The translations under genes and the position numbers were made by a program. A stretch of 64,000 bases of DNA from the NCBI RefSeq assembly GCF_000172155.1, contig NZ_ABIZ01000001.1, forward strand, positions 1,302,001-1,366,000, in the 5' to 3' direction. The DNA is from Verrucomicrobium spinosum DSM 4136 = JCM 18804. GTDB lineage: Bacteria; Verrucomicrobiota; Verrucomicrobiia; Verrucomicrobiales; Verrucomicrobiaceae. Below the pieces are notes generated by a model. That model made no database searches and had not been told where the DNA came from. It saw nothing but the letters and a program-made list of their open reading frames with translations. Shown piece by piece: positions 51,392 through 60,678 of the stretch (positions are counted from its first letter, which is position 1; the number at the start of each line of letters is the position of its first letter).

Positions 51392-53479
51392 TCAGGGCTT
51401 GGCGGGGGCGGCTTGGGCCGGGGCTGGGGCGGCCGCAGGGGCGGGCTTCCACTGCCAGGCTTCGTTGAAGAAGCCGGCGTCGGTGATCTTGCCGGGCGAC
51501 ACCACGTTGGGGGCTTCGCTGAAGTTCACCACGGCCCAGTCGGGCAGCTTGGGCACCTGGCGGGCGTTGTTGAGGTAGTCGTACTCACGATACGTGAAGC
51601 TGCTGTTGATCACCACGTAGCGGGCGGGGTTGAGCGGGTTCGGGTAAACAAGCACGGGGGCGTTTTCACCTGCTGCATGTTTCTTGCCGTTCACTTCCAG
51701 ACCTTCGGCGGTCCACTTGATGGGCAGCTTGTCGGCGATCTTCTTGAGCACGGCGTTGCTGGAGGGGTCACCCCAGAGGATGAGGTTGTGGCGGGCGATG
51801 TCCTCGTCCTTCACCTCGGTGTCCTTCTTCTGCGGGGCGTCGCCGCGGAACTGCTTCTGCCACTCGACCACAGCGTGGTTGAGCTCGCTGCCCACCCATT
51901 TTTCCACGGCGGGATTCAGGGCCGGTCCGGTGGGGGTGACAAAGAGGAACGCGTCCATGAAGGCATCGTCCACCGGGCCGCTCAGACCGTGGCGCTTGGC
52001 CAGCACCCCAGCCGGGGCGGAGGCTGTTGTTTCCGCGATCTGCCACTTGCCGTCCTTCTTCTGGAAGGCGGCGGTGAAGGAGCGGTCCAGCCTGGTCGTG
52101 CTGGTGGTGAACGGCGTGCCATCCAGCGTGACGGTTACTTTCTTCTGGAGATGGAAGGGGCTGTGCCCGGCGTCGAAGTTGAGCGTGAGCGCGGTGATCT
52201 TGCTGGTCTTCACCTCCACAGAGGCGTCGCCTTTCACCACGGCATCCACGCGGCCTTTTTCCCAGTGCTCTTCCAGTCCGTCCACCGTCACCCAGTTAAT
52301 CCGGTTGTAGCGGAGCGTCTTGGTGGCGAAGTGCACCTCAGCCGGCGTGCGGTTGCGACCCAGCGCGACGATGTCGGCCAGGCGGCGCTCGATCTCGACA
52401 AGGCTGTCCGGGTGGATCTTGTGCGCGGTCTGCGGCCCGATGATGTGGGTGAGGTCCAGGCCCTCCGCTTTCAGGAAGCGGTCCATGATGTCGGCCGCCT
52501 GCTTCTGTTTATCGATCTCGCCGCTGTAGGCGACGGTGGGGCACTGCATGAGGTTCAGGGCATAATCCGTGGCGTCATACCAGCCCCAGAGCTTCTTGTG
52601 CCACCAGGGGACGGTGTTCACATCCTCTGTCTGAAAGACCTTCAGGAACTCCGCTGTCTCCGCGAAGCCGGCCCCTGGATTGGCGGCGCACCACTGGTCG
52701 GAAAAGTGGGTGGCGAACTGCCAGGCGGCCGCGCCGCCCATGCTGAAGCCGCGCATGACGATGCGGTCTTCATCGATGCGGTAGAACTTCTTCGCATGCT
52801 CCAGCGCCTCAAAGAGGTCCACCTCACCGGCGAACTTGTTGGCGCAGCAGTAGCGGCCGTAGGGATGCAGGACGATGGCGTCCTTCGGCAGGATTTGACC
52901 CTTCTGTTTCATGCGTTGGTCCACGAAGCTGAGCTCGCTGAGCGTCTCGCCGCGGCCGTGGATCCAGAAGTCGAGGCGCACCGGGGCTCCACCGCTGGTG
53001 TCGTAGCTGTCTGGAATGACCAGGCCGTAGGGCTGCACAGAGCCATCGATCCTGGAGCGATAGGCTCGAACCACGAGCCCCTTTTGACGGGTCCAGGGGG
53101 CGTCGCCTTTCTTCAGGGCTTCAGCGCGGGACTTTCCTTCAGTCAGTTGCTCAAAGGCGAGCTTGATCTCGGGGGGCTTGCTGAAGAGCTGGTAGCGCAG
53201 GGCCCAGTCCACGGCCTTGTGGAAGACTTCCACATCAGGCAACAGGTCGGCCAGTTGCGGGTTCTTGGCCTGGGCCTTCTTCGCGTCCTCGATGGCGGCC
53301 TTGAGCTCCTGCAGCCCTTTTTCAATGGCCTCGCGGTCGGCCTGCGGGACCTCGACGCCCACGGGCGGGATGGGGCGGACGTTGGTGATGATGTTGTCTT
53401 TAGGGCCGTCGGCAAAGGCAGAGCCAGCCGAGAGGGTGGCCAGCGCCAGGGCGAGGAGGATCGAGGCAGATGGTTTCAT
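51392..53479 (-). CDS. Secreted alpha/beta hydrolase, prolyl-oligopeptidase-like
   Basis: A 695-residue exported protein. Signal peptide (ILLALALATLSAGSAFA). An N-terminal helical part (EAIEKGLQELKAAIEDAKKA) precedes a hydrolase domain: VRLDFWIHGRGETLSELSFV (oxyanion HG), HPYGRYCCANKFAGEVDLFE, the nucleophile elbow IVMRGFSMGGAAAWQFATHF (~268), PTVAYSGEIDKQKQAAD with the acid, and AHKIHPDSL with the likely His. A C-terminal ~300-residue beta-rich domain follows, ending in an Ala/Pro-rich tail. Likely a periplasmic peptidase or esterase. The start is fixed by the signal peptide. Confidence 0.82.
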   Translation of the reverse strand: MKPSASILLALALATLSAGSAFADGPKDNIITNVRPIPPVGVEVPQADREAIEKGLQELKAAIEDAKKAQAKNPQLADLLPDVEVFHKAVDWALRYQLFSKPPEIKLAFEQLTEGKSRAEALKKGDAPWTRQKGLVVRAYRSRIDGSVQPYGLVIPDSYDTSGGAPVRLDFWIHGRGETLSELSFVDQRMKQKGQILPKDAIVLHPYGRYCCANKFAGEVDLFEALEHAKKFYRIDEDRIVMRGFSMGGAAAWQFATHFSDQWCAANPGAGFAETAEFLKVFQTEDVNTVPWWHKKLWGWYDATDYALNLMQCPTVAYSGEIDKQKQAADIMDRFLKAEGLDLTHIIGPQTAHKIHPDSLVEIERRLADIVALGRNRTPAEVHFATKTLRYNRINWVTVDGLEEHWEKGRVDAVVKGDASVEVKTSKITALTLNFDAGHSPFHLQKKVTVTLDGTPFTTSTTRLDRSFTAAFQKKDGKWQIAETTASAPAGVLAKRHGLSGPVDDAFMDAFLFVTPTGPALNPAVEKWVGSELNHAVVEWQKQFRGDAPQKKDTEVKDEDIARHNLILWGDPSSNAVLKKIADKLPIKWTAEGLEVNGKKHAAGENAPVLVYPNPLNPARYVVINSSFTYREYDYLNNARQVPKLPDWAVVNFSEAPNVVSPGKITDAGFFNEAWQWKPAPAAAPAPAQAAPAKP

Positions 53480-53552
53480 GAGTGGGAGGTAGAACGGCGC
53501 GCGCCTGGGTCCACCAAGCGCGGAGCAGTCTAACGTCCCGGCTCCGGGGTCC

Positions 53553-54056
53553 CTATCTGCCGCTTCGCACGTAACGGCGGAACTCAAAGCCCTCTCCGTG
53601 GCCCAAGACCTCCCGCAGGGAGAAATCCCCTTCAAACGCAGGGAAAAACGCATCGCCCTCGTAGGGTTGGTCGATCCACGTGAGCAAAAGTTCATCACAG
53701 ACGGGCAGGAGCGCTTCATAGAGCTGGGCTCCTCCGATGAGGTACACGGGTGAGGTCAGGGCAGACAGTTGGGAAAGGCTGGCGAGGTGTGGGATGACCT
53801 CGACGCCTTCCTGCGGTGCCAGGGTGCTGCTGAGGACGATGTTGCGCCGGTTGGGGAGGGGCTTGCCCAGGGCGGCCACGATGGATTCGAAAGTCTTCCT
53901 CCCCATGAGCACCGGGTGGCCAGCGGTCGTTTTTTTGAAGAACTTCAGATCCTCCGGCAGATGCCAGGGCAGGGTGCCGTCCCGGCCGATCACACGGTTG
54001 GAAGCCATGGCGGCGATGGCGATGAGCTGGATGTCCGGGGCGAGCGGGGAGGGCAT
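53553..54056 (-). CDS. folA: Dihydrofolate reductase
   Basis: A 167-residue DHFR reducing 7,8-dihydrofolate to tetrahydrofolate with NADPH. Seen: IAIAAMASNRVIGRDGTLPW (substrate loop), HLPEDLKFFKKTT (Asp/Glu active site), VLMGRKTFESI, NRRNIVLSST and PVYLIGGAQLYEALL (GG cofactor loop). ATG 54056 is chosen from the conserved start. The divergent lipoprotein gene lies 86 bases away. No thymidylate synthase gene is next to it. Confidence 0.93.
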   Translation of the reverse strand: MPSPLAPDIQLIAIAAMASNRVIGRDGTLPWHLPEDLKFFKKTTAGHPVLMGRKTFESIVAALGKPLPNRRNIVLSSTLAPQEGVEVIPHLASLSQLSALTSPVYLIGGAQLYEALLPVCDELLLTWIDQPYEGDAFFPAFEGDFSLREVLGHGEGFEFRRYVRSGR

Positions 54057-54142
54057 GGACCAATCTAGGAGGCGGGGCGTGTGGCGCAATGTCGGGTTTC
54101 CAGTGGTTGCGTGGGGCGGGACTTGCTCCAGAGTGGCTCCAG

Positions 54143-55447
54143 ATGATTGCCACCCGTTTGGCCTTTGTGCTGTTTCTTTTAGCTATTCAAGGCTGTCGGG
54201 AGGAGCGTGTGCCCGGTGCGGAGCTGCAAGTGCTGGGAGAGCGCACGGCAGTTTCCAAGGCCAAGAAACCCATGGATGTGGTGCCCTATGATGACGCGCT
54301 GGTCTGGCATGAGTATGAGGTGAAGAGGGTCTGGTTTGGCGACTGCAAGGCGGAGAAGATCCGCGTGGCTCACTGGAGTGTGGCCGGGGCCAAAGAGGTG
54401 CCGGTGGACGAGGAGCTGGGTGGCGAACTGGCCCTGAGTCTGCGGCCTTTCGAGGCCAACTCGGCCCTCCAGGAAGTGGCGCAGAGCGATGACCTTGCCT
54501 TTGACGAGGAGGTGCCGCGCTTCATCGACCTGGGGCAGACCCTGCGCGTGGACAAGACCCCCAAGTCTCTGCGGCTGGACTACAGCGGCCTGTTTTCTGA
54601 GCAGATGACGCTCTACTGGAAGCTGCGTAGCCAGCTCCGGCTGGTGGCGATGGGGAACTCCCTGGTGACAAAGGGAATTGAAACCCGGCAGTTCTTTTCG
54701 CCTGAGAACGAGCGTACTCCGGTGGCTCTGAACCTGGCTCCGGCGGGAGCCAACAACACGCTGCAGTGCCTGATCGTGCGGGAGTATGTGCTGCCGCTGC
54801 CCAAGGTGGAGTGGGTGGTCTGGGGGGTGAGCCCCCGGGCCTTCAATGCAGAGCGGGAGGACACCATGAAGCTGGAAGTCTTCCTGGCCAGTCCCGGCTG
54901 GAACTATGATCAGGAGAATGAGAACAAGCTCTGGCCAGCCCCAGCAACCGCTCCCGTGACGGTGGAGGACCTGGCCTCGCTCAAAGTGACCCGGTTTGAC
55001 GCCTGGGGATGGGAGGGGCGTGATCAAATCGCCCTGCCCAGCACCAGTGATGCGGAGACGCGCCGCGCCTTTATCACAAAGGAGTTCAAGGAGCCTGACT
55101 TCTCGTGGGAGGAAGACCGCTGGCGCGAGTTCGTGGAAACCGTACGGGCCCTGAATGCCAAAGGGGTGAAAGTGCTGCTGCTGACCACGCCCATGCACCC
55201 GGTGGTGAAGGAGACGGCGGCCGCCGACCCAGACTGGACGAGCCACGAAGGCATGGCGCAGCTCGTGAAGCGGCTGGAGGGCCTGGACCAGGAGCTCTCC
55301 CGGAGCTGGTACCGGGACTACAACCTGGCGGGCCACCATGCATTCACGCCTGACGAGTTTTATGACGCTGACCACATGAACCGGGCAGGTGCGGTGAGGC
55401 TGACCCAGCAGATCGCTGCTTGGATGGCCACCTGCGAGGGGAAGTGA
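54143..55447 (+). CDS. SGNH-hydrolase-like lipoprotein, tandem copy 1
   Basis: A 434-residue lipoprotein (lipobox LAIQGC, Cys near 18). The N-terminal half reads VPYDDALVWHEYEVKRVWFG. The second half has a GDSL-like layout: LVAMGNSLVTKGIETRQFF (GNS, as in AlgX/DltD-type SGNH proteins), VALNLAPAGANNTLQCLIVR, VKVLLLTTPMHPVV and the end block DEFYDADHMNRAGAVRLT with the DxxH pair. DltD and AlgJ/AlgX proteins with this shape handle acyl or acetyl groups on surface glycans. Paralogue of the next gene, about half identical by eye. The start is set by the lipobox. Confidence 0.7.
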   Translation: MIATRLAFVLFLLAIQGCREERVPGAELQVLGERTAVSKAKKPMDVVPYDDALVWHEYEVKRVWFGDCKAEKIRVAHWSVAGAKEVPVDEELGGELALSLRPFEANSALQEVAQSDDLAFDEEVPRFIDLGQTLRVDKTPKSLRLDYSGLFSEQMTLYWKLRSQLRLVAMGNSLVTKGIETRQFFSPENERTPVALNLAPAGANNTLQCLIVREYVLPLPKVEWVVWGVSPRAFNAEREDTMKLEVFLASPGWNYDQENENKLWPAPATAPVTVEDLASLKVTRFDAWGWEGRDQIALPSTSDAETRRAFITKEFKEPDFSWEEDRWREFVETVRALNAKGVKVLLLTTPMHPVVKETAAADPDWTSHEGMAQLVKRLEGLDQELSRSWYRDYNLAGHHAFTPDEFYDADHMNRAGAVRLTQQIAAWMATCEGK

Positions 55448-55505
55448 GCCTACGGCCGTTTGACCGGGCTTGAATGCGGGGCGATTTGCTTCAAATTGCC
55501 CTTCA

Positions 55506-56837
55506 ATGACTTCCCGCTTGCTCTGTTCCCTCTGGCTGCTGGCCCTGCTGATGGGGTGTCGCGAGAAAAAAAGTGTGGAGAGGGTGCCGGGGGCGGATCT
55601 TCAGGTGGTCGCTACCCGGGTGGCTCTCTCCAAGAAGAAACTGCCTGCCGACATCCTGCCATATGATGATGCACTGGTGTGGCACGAGTACGCGGTGAAA
55701 AAAGTGATCTACGGTGTGTGCGATGTGCCAAAGATCCGGGTGGCCCACTGGTGTGTGGTGGCGGCCAAGGAGGTGCCGGTGAATGAGAAGCTGGAGGAGG
55801 AGGTGACGCTGAATCTCCGGCCGTTTGCGGACAAACAGGAGCTGCAAGATGTCAGCCAGAGTGACGACCTCGACGTGACCGAGGACCTGCCCCAGTACCT
55901 GGACATGACACCGCTGCCGAAGGGGAAGGAGGCTCCCCTGGTGCTGAGGGAGGACTACGGCGGCTTCTTCTCGGAGCAGATGCGGCTCTACTGGAAGCTG
56001 CGCCCCCAGTTGCGGGTGGTGGCCATGGGGAACTCGCTGGTGACCAAGGGCATCTCCACGCGCATGTTCTACCGGCAGATCAATCAGGGTACTCCCGTGG
56101 CGCTGAATCTGGCACCGGCCGGTGCGAACAATGCCATGCAGTGCCTGGTGGTGCGGGAGTATGTGTTGCCGCTGCCCAAGCTGGAATGGGTGGTGTGGGG
56201 CGTGAGCCCGCGCAGCTTCAATGGGAAGCGGGAGGATCCGCGAAAGCTGTCGGAGTTTCTGGCCAGTCCGGGCTGGCACTATGATCAGGAGAACAAGTCC
56301 AAGCTCTGGCCCGTGCCGCCAGCCGCGAGCCCCGTGACTGTGGATGAGGTGCGCCAGCTGGAAGTGCACAACTTTGACGACTGGGGCTGGGAAGGGCGCA
56401 AACGCGGAGGCATGCCGGATGCGACGGAACCCGAGAAACTGCGGACCTACATCAACGAGACGTTCAAAACCACGAACTTCGAATGGAGCGAGGAGCGCTG
56501 GACGGAGTTCGTGGAAACGGTGAAGGCGCTCAATGCCAAAGGCGTGAAGGTCCTCCTGCTGGTGACCCCCATGCACCCCTGGGTGAAGGACGCACCGGCC
56601 GCAGATCCGGACTGGAGCACGCACGAGGCCATGGCGCAGATGGTGAAACGGCTGGAGGCGCTGGACAAGGACCTGCCCCTGAGCTGGTTTCACGACTTCA
56701 ACCAAGGGGGGAATCATGACTATCCACCCGACGAGTTTTATGATGCGGATCACGTGAACCGTACAGGCTCGTTCAAGCTCACCGGGCGTGTGGTGGAGTG
56801 GATGGGGGCGGTGAGCGGTGATTCGGTGATTCGGTAA
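55506..56837 (+). CDS. SGNH-hydrolase-like lipoprotein, tandem copy 2
   Basis: A 443-residue paralogue of the gene 58 bases upstream. Lipobox LALLMGC. It shares ILPYDDALVWHEYAVKKVIY, FFSEQMRLYWKLRPQLRVVA, VAMGNSLVTKGISTRMFY, ALNLAPAGANNAMQCLVVRE, ASPGWHYDQENKSKLWP and DEFYDADHVNRTGSFKLT. The Ser of GNS and the D/H of the final block are kept in both, so both may be active. The last six residues (GDSVIR) are encoded by a short direct repeat (GTGATTCG twice), so the natural stop may have been lost. Confidence 0.7.
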   Translation: MTSRLLCSLWLLALLMGCREKKSVERVPGADLQVVATRVALSKKKLPADILPYDDALVWHEYAVKKVIYGVCDVPKIRVAHWCVVAAKEVPVNEKLEEEVTLNLRPFADKQELQDVSQSDDLDVTEDLPQYLDMTPLPKGKEAPLVLREDYGGFFSEQMRLYWKLRPQLRVVAMGNSLVTKGISTRMFYRQINQGTPVALNLAPAGANNAMQCLVVREYVLPLPKLEWVVWGVSPRSFNGKREDPRKLSEFLASPGWHYDQENKSKLWPVPPAASPVTVDEVRQLEVHNFDDWGWEGRKRGGMPDATEPEKLRTYINETFKTTNFEWSEERWTEFVETVKALNAKGVKVLLLVTPMHPWVKDAPAADPDWSTHEAMAQMVKRLEALDKDLPLSWFHDFNQGGNHDYPPDEFYDADHVNRTGSFKLTGRVVEWMGAVSGDSVIR

Positions 56838-57142
56838 TTCAGTAAACCGGTGAGTCAGTGGGCAGTGGCGAGCGGAGGGGAGGCGGACAATCCTTACACG
56901 AAGGCACAAAGGCACGGAGGTTTGATGGAGTGGGCTTCGTTGGGAGTGGTGAGGGGCTCGAACCTCACCAGGCGTCGCCAAAGCGGTGGGTTTTGGGAGA
57001 GAGTCGAGGGGCTGGTGAGGTGGGAGGGACGTTTGACTGATGGTTCTGCAAGATGCAGAAGCCGGCACGCTGGAAGCGCGCGGTCCCCACTGACCTGGGG
57101 GCAACGCAGAGGGGAAGCTTGGGGGGCGTGGGCCGCGTGCTG
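56838..57142. repeat. Intergenic stretch with dispersed micro-repeats
   Basis: No supported gene. 56857-56867 has CAGTGGGCAGTGG, a remnant of the heptamer repeat. 56893-56922 has ACACGAAGGCACAAAGGCAC, as at 14190. 56953-56990 has GGGGCTCGAACCTCACCAGG and GCCAAAGCGG, as near 33908. The rest is featureless. Confidence 0.65.
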
Positions 57143-58045
57143 TTACAAGCCCAGCGCCTTCCGGGGATTTTCCACAGTGAGGGTGTGCAACTCTTCTGCG
57201 CTCAGGCCGAGGTGTTTCTCGTTGTTCTCCTGAATGCGGGGCCAGGTGACGGTGGAGCCGACGAAGTGGGAGCCATCTGGAGAGCGGGCGACGAGGTCTT
57301 CACCGATGACAATGTCCCAGCCGGCGAGGGTGAACTTGCCGGGGCCGAGACGGGAGGCGGAGATGGCGTCGGTGACCAGGATGCTATGCTCCACGCCGGC
57401 GGCGCGGAGGTAGTTCTGAAGGGCGAAGAACTCGATGTGCACGCCGTCTGGAATGAAGCAGAGCCAGAGGCGGTCGCGGAGGCTGAGGGCGCGCTGCACG
57501 ATGTTGTCATGCCGGTGCATGAGCATGGGGCAGCCGTTGCCCACGTGGGTGAACATCTTGAGCCCGTGGTTCGTGGACTCACGCAGGACTTCATAGGTGG
57601 GGTTGCAATGGCCCGCGGAGACGCATACGCCCTGGAGGGTGAGCCAGGCGGTGGTGGCAAATCCGGCATCGTGCTCCGGGGCCAGGGTCACGAGTTTGGC
57701 CAGGCCCTGGGAAGCGTCGAGCAGGCGACGGGCGTTTTCCACCGTGGCGGGCTTGACCGCATGGGGAGGATGGGCCCCGACGTAGCCTTTCTCCGGATTG
57801 ATGAAGGGGCCTTCAATGTGAAATCCTGCGATGATCTCCTGCGCCAGCGGATCAGCCTCACGGAGGCTCGCCAGCGTGGCGAGCCGGTTCTCCATCGCTG
57901 GCAGTTCATCGGTGATGATGGTGGCCAGAATGCCGGAGACGCCGTCGGCTCTCAGGCATTCGCAGGCGTGGTGCAGGGCTTCCGCCGTCAGGCCATCGCG
58001 GTTGAAGTCGGTGCCGGCGTATCCGTTGACTTGGAGATCGAACAT
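57143..58045 (-). CDS. nagA: N-acetylglucosamine-6-phosphate deacetylase-like amidohydrolase
   Basis: A 300-residue NagA-like enzyme. Seen: FDLQVNGYAGTDFN at the very start, IIAGFHIEGPFINPEKGYVG (metal-binding Glu), VCVSAGHCNPTY, FTHVGNGCPMLMHR (His ligand), FIPDGVHIEFFALQNYL and the catalytic Asp in ILVTDAISAS. It would deacetylate GlcNAc-6-phosphate from cell-wall or chitin turnover. It is ~80 residues shorter than E. coli NagA, lacking the N-terminal beta sandwich part and with a short C-terminus, a form seen in other bacteria. No nagB nearby. Long repeat region upstream. Confidence 0.8.
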   Translation of the reverse strand: MFDLQVNGYAGTDFNRDGLTAEALHHACECLRADGVSGILATIITDELPAMENRLATLASLREADPLAQEIIAGFHIEGPFINPEKGYVGAHPPHAVKPATVENARRLLDASQGLAKLVTLAPEHDAGFATTAWLTLQGVCVSAGHCNPTYEVLRESTNHGLKMFTHVGNGCPMLMHRHDNIVQRALSLRDRLWLCFIPDGVHIEFFALQNYLRAAGVEHSILVTDAISASRLGPGKFTLAGWDIVIGEDLVARSPDGSHFVGSTVTWPRIQENNEKHLGLSAEELHTLTVENPRKALGL

Positions 58046-58139
58046 GGAGGGAAAATCGGGCGATCCCGCCGGGGGTAAAGGTCAAACGTTGGAAGCGCTG
58101 GGCAAAGAATAGGAAGAAGTCATTTTTGTACCGATTGGA

Positions 58140-58803
58140 CGGTTTCGAATGATGAATTATGAATTATGAATGATAAATTATGAATGCAATGAGGGGATGC
58201 CGTGGCAGAGAGAAGCTTGTGGATGCATTCGTGAGAATGCGTGGGAGCAAGTGGCCGGATGGGGTGGCTTGGTCTTTTGTCGTGCGGGCGACGTGTCTGA
58301 CCGCGTTTTTACAAACGCAGCCACGAGTGGCTTCTGCGGCGGGGTGTGGGGGGGCGAGGCAGAGGGAAGCTTGTGGATGCATTCGTGAGAATGCGTGGGA
58401 GCAAGTGGTTGGATGGGGTGGCTTGGTCTTTTGTCGTGCGGGCGACGTGTCTGACCGCGTTTTTACAAACGCAGCCACGAGTGGCTTCTGCGGCGGGGTG
58501 TGGGGGCGAGGCAGGGAGGAGCTTGTGGATGCATTCGTGAGAATGCGTGGGAGCAAGTGGCCGGATGGGGTGGCTTGGTCTGTTGTCGTGCGGGCGACGT
58601 GTCTGACCGCGTTTTTACAAACGCAGCCACGAGCTGCTTCTGCGGCGGGGTGTGGGGGTGAGGCGGAGAGAAGCTTGTGGATGCATTCGTGAGAATGCGT
58701 GGGAGCAAGTGGCCGGGTGAGGTGGCTTGGTCTTTTAGCCGACGCTGACCTCAATCGGCAGCTCCATTCAGAATTTATAATTTCTAATTTATAATTTCTA
58801 ATT
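58140..58803. repeat. Tandem array of a ~152-base unit with two hairpins, flanked by AT-rich micro-repeats
   Basis: About 3.5 copies between 58204 and 58738; the period is 154, 152 and 152 bases as measured at GCATTCGTGAGAATGC (58225, 58379, 58531, 58683). Each full unit also has CGCGTTTTTACAAACGCAG (first at 58302) and GCTTGTGG. Both motifs are inverted repeats (GCATTC/GAATGC, GCGTTT/AAACGC, each with a four-base loop). The left flank (58140-58190) repeats AATTATGAAT and the right flank (58772-58803) repeats AATTTATAATTTCT. No gene is supported here. Confidence 0.93.
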
Positions 58804-58817
58804 TGTAACTGGCTCAG

Positions 58818-60539
58818 CTACTCCGCTTCGCGAACTTCGCTGATCATGAGCTGCCAGGTTTCCTGGCCGCGCCAGACCTGGCGCTGGACTTTGAGGGCGA
58901 CGTCCCAGGGAGGCGGGGGAATGTCGTTGAGGGGGGCGTTGAACCACATGGCGGGGCGGGACTGGCCGCCTTGGCGGAGGGTGAGCTTCCAGTGCTTTTC
59001 CTTGAGCACCTGGCCCGGCAGGATGGGCTCCATGCCGCGGCAGAGGAAGATGGGCTCGTGGTTGCCCATGCCGAAGGGTTCGAGGAGTGTGTACTGCTCC
59101 AGGAAGCGCGGGGTAAGGTCGGACAGGGAGATCTCTGCGGAGAGATGGAGCCGCGGGGTGAGCTCGTCTGCGGTGATCTGGCTTTCCACGGCGGCGCTCA
59201 TGGCGGCGCGGAAGTCGGCCAGGTTTTCCTCCTTGAGGGAGACGCCTACGGCCATGGGGTGACCGCCGCCTTTCAGCAGGAGGTGGCGGCACTGATCCAG
59301 CGCGGCCACCAGGGAAATGCCGGTGACGCTGCGGCCGCTGCCTTTGCCATGGCCATCCTGCCCAAAGGCGAGGAGCAGCGTGGGCCGGTGGTGGTCGCGC
59401 ATGAGACGTGAGGCGACGATGCCGACCACGCCCTGATGCCAGGAGCGGGAGCCGAGCACAATGCAGGCGGCCTCGCCCAGGGTGGGATCGGCCGCCATCA
59501 TGGCCAGCGCCTCCTTCTGGGCGACGGACTCGACGTCCTGGCGCTCGCGGTTGTGGGCGTCCAGCAGGTCGGCGCACTCGCGGGCGAACTGCGGATCCTC
59601 GCAGAGCAGGAGGTCCAGCGCGGTCTGCGCCGTATCCAGGCGACCGGCCGCGTTGAGCCGGGGACCCAGGCGATAACCAATGTGATGGGCCTGGATGAAG
59701 CCGTCCACGCCCGCGACCTGCTTCAGGGCGCACAAGCCGACGCGCCGGGTGGTGGCAAGCTTTTCCAGGCCCTTGCGAACAAGGGCGCGGTTTTCATCCT
59801 TGAGCGGCACCAAGTCCGCCACGGTGCCCATGGCGACGAGATCCAGATGCTCCTTGAGGTCGAAGGTGTCCAGCCGACGGGTCTTGAGCAGGGCGTGGGT
59901 GAGCTTGAAGACCAGCCCTACGGTGCAGAAGTAGGTGAGCCCGGTGTGGGCCTCCAGCTTGGGGTTCACCAGCGCCACACAGGTGGGCAGGCGGTGGGCG
60001 GGTTCGTGGTGGTCCACGATGATGCAGTCCACTCCTTCTTGCTGGAGCCAGTCGGTCTCTGCCACAGAGACGGTGCCGCAGTCCATGGCGATAAGGAGGG
60101 CGGGCTTGCCGTGCTCTTCAAAGCAGCGGAGGAGGCCGTCATGGCTAAGGCCGTAGCCTTCCTCCATGCGCAGAGGGAGGAAGGCGTGCGGCTGCAAACC
60201 GTAGGCCTGGAGCACCAGCGTCATGAGGGTGAGGGAGGTGACGCCGTCCACATCATAGTCCCCGTAGAGGACCACCTGCTCCTGCCGGTCCACGGCCAGG
60301 AGAATGCGGTCCACGGCCTGACGCATCTGCGGCAGGATGAAGGGGTCGCCCAGCTCGGCCAGCCGGGGTTGCAGGAAGCCCTTGGCCTGGGCTTCCGTGG
60401 CCAGCCCCCGCAGTGCCAGGAGTCGCACCAGCAGCGGTGGCAACGTGGCTCCCAGAGTCGTGCTCCTCAGACTGGCCAGAACCTCAGGATCAACGGGTTC
60501 CAGGATCCAGCGGACGGCTTTCTGAGAGGAGATGGGCAT
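58818..60539 (-). CDS. recJ: Single-stranded-DNA-specific exonuclease RecJ
   Basis: A 573-residue RecJ, a 5'-3' single-strand exonuclease of recombination and mismatch repair. Seen: VVLYGDYDVDGVTSLTLM (~89-106), DCGTVSVAETDWL, the DHH motif in CIIVDHHEP (~173-180), NAAGRLDTAQTALDLLL, the DHHA1 block GSGRSVTGISL and KGGGHPMAVGVSLKEE, and a C-terminal OB-like domain. ATG 60539 is chosen because the family starts shortly before this point; the longer frame overlaps the divergent gene. All motif residues are present. Confidence 0.93.
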   Translation of the reverse strand: MPISSQKAVRWILEPVDPEVLASLRSTTLGATLPPLLVRLLALRGLATEAQAKGFLQPRLAELGDPFILPQMRQAVDRILLAVDRQEQVVLYGDYDVDGVTSLTLMTLVLQAYGLQPHAFLPLRMEEGYGLSHDGLLRCFEEHGKPALLIAMDCGTVSVAETDWLQQEGVDCIIVDHHEPAHRLPTCVALVNPKLEAHTGLTYFCTVGLVFKLTHALLKTRRLDTFDLKEHLDLVAMGTVADLVPLKDENRALVRKGLEKLATTRRVGLCALKQVAGVDGFIQAHHIGYRLGPRLNAAGRLDTAQTALDLLLCEDPQFARECADLLDAHNRERQDVESVAQKEALAMMAADPTLGEAACIVLGSRSWHQGVVGIVASRLMRDHHRPTLLLAFGQDGHGKGSGRSVTGISLVAALDQCRHLLLKGGGHPMAVGVSLKEENLADFRAAMSAAVESQITADELTPRLHLSAEISLSDLTPRFLEQYTLLEPFGMGNHEPIFLCRGMEPILPGQVLKEKHWKLTLRQGGQSRPAMWFNAPLNDIPPPPWDVALKVQRQVWRGQETWQLMISEVREAE

Positions 60540-60678
60540 GAGGAGAGGACGGCGGCGGAGAGGGAGAGTTTTCACCCTAGCGTTTGTGGTGCCGCCGTAC
60601 ATGTCTTTTTTGTTTCCGAGTTGGGGAGGAGCGGCATCTTGTCGCTCGACAGAAGGGGGTTCACGCGCACCATCAGGC

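Noticed and set aside
58180-58692. 170-codon frame across the 152-base array
   Set aside because: The unit length is not a multiple of three, so the frame only stays open by chance and changes sequence from unit to unit.
58204-58738. Possible CRISPR array
   Set aside because: Units are about 152 bases and nearly identical throughout, without unique spacers, and no cas gene is in the window.
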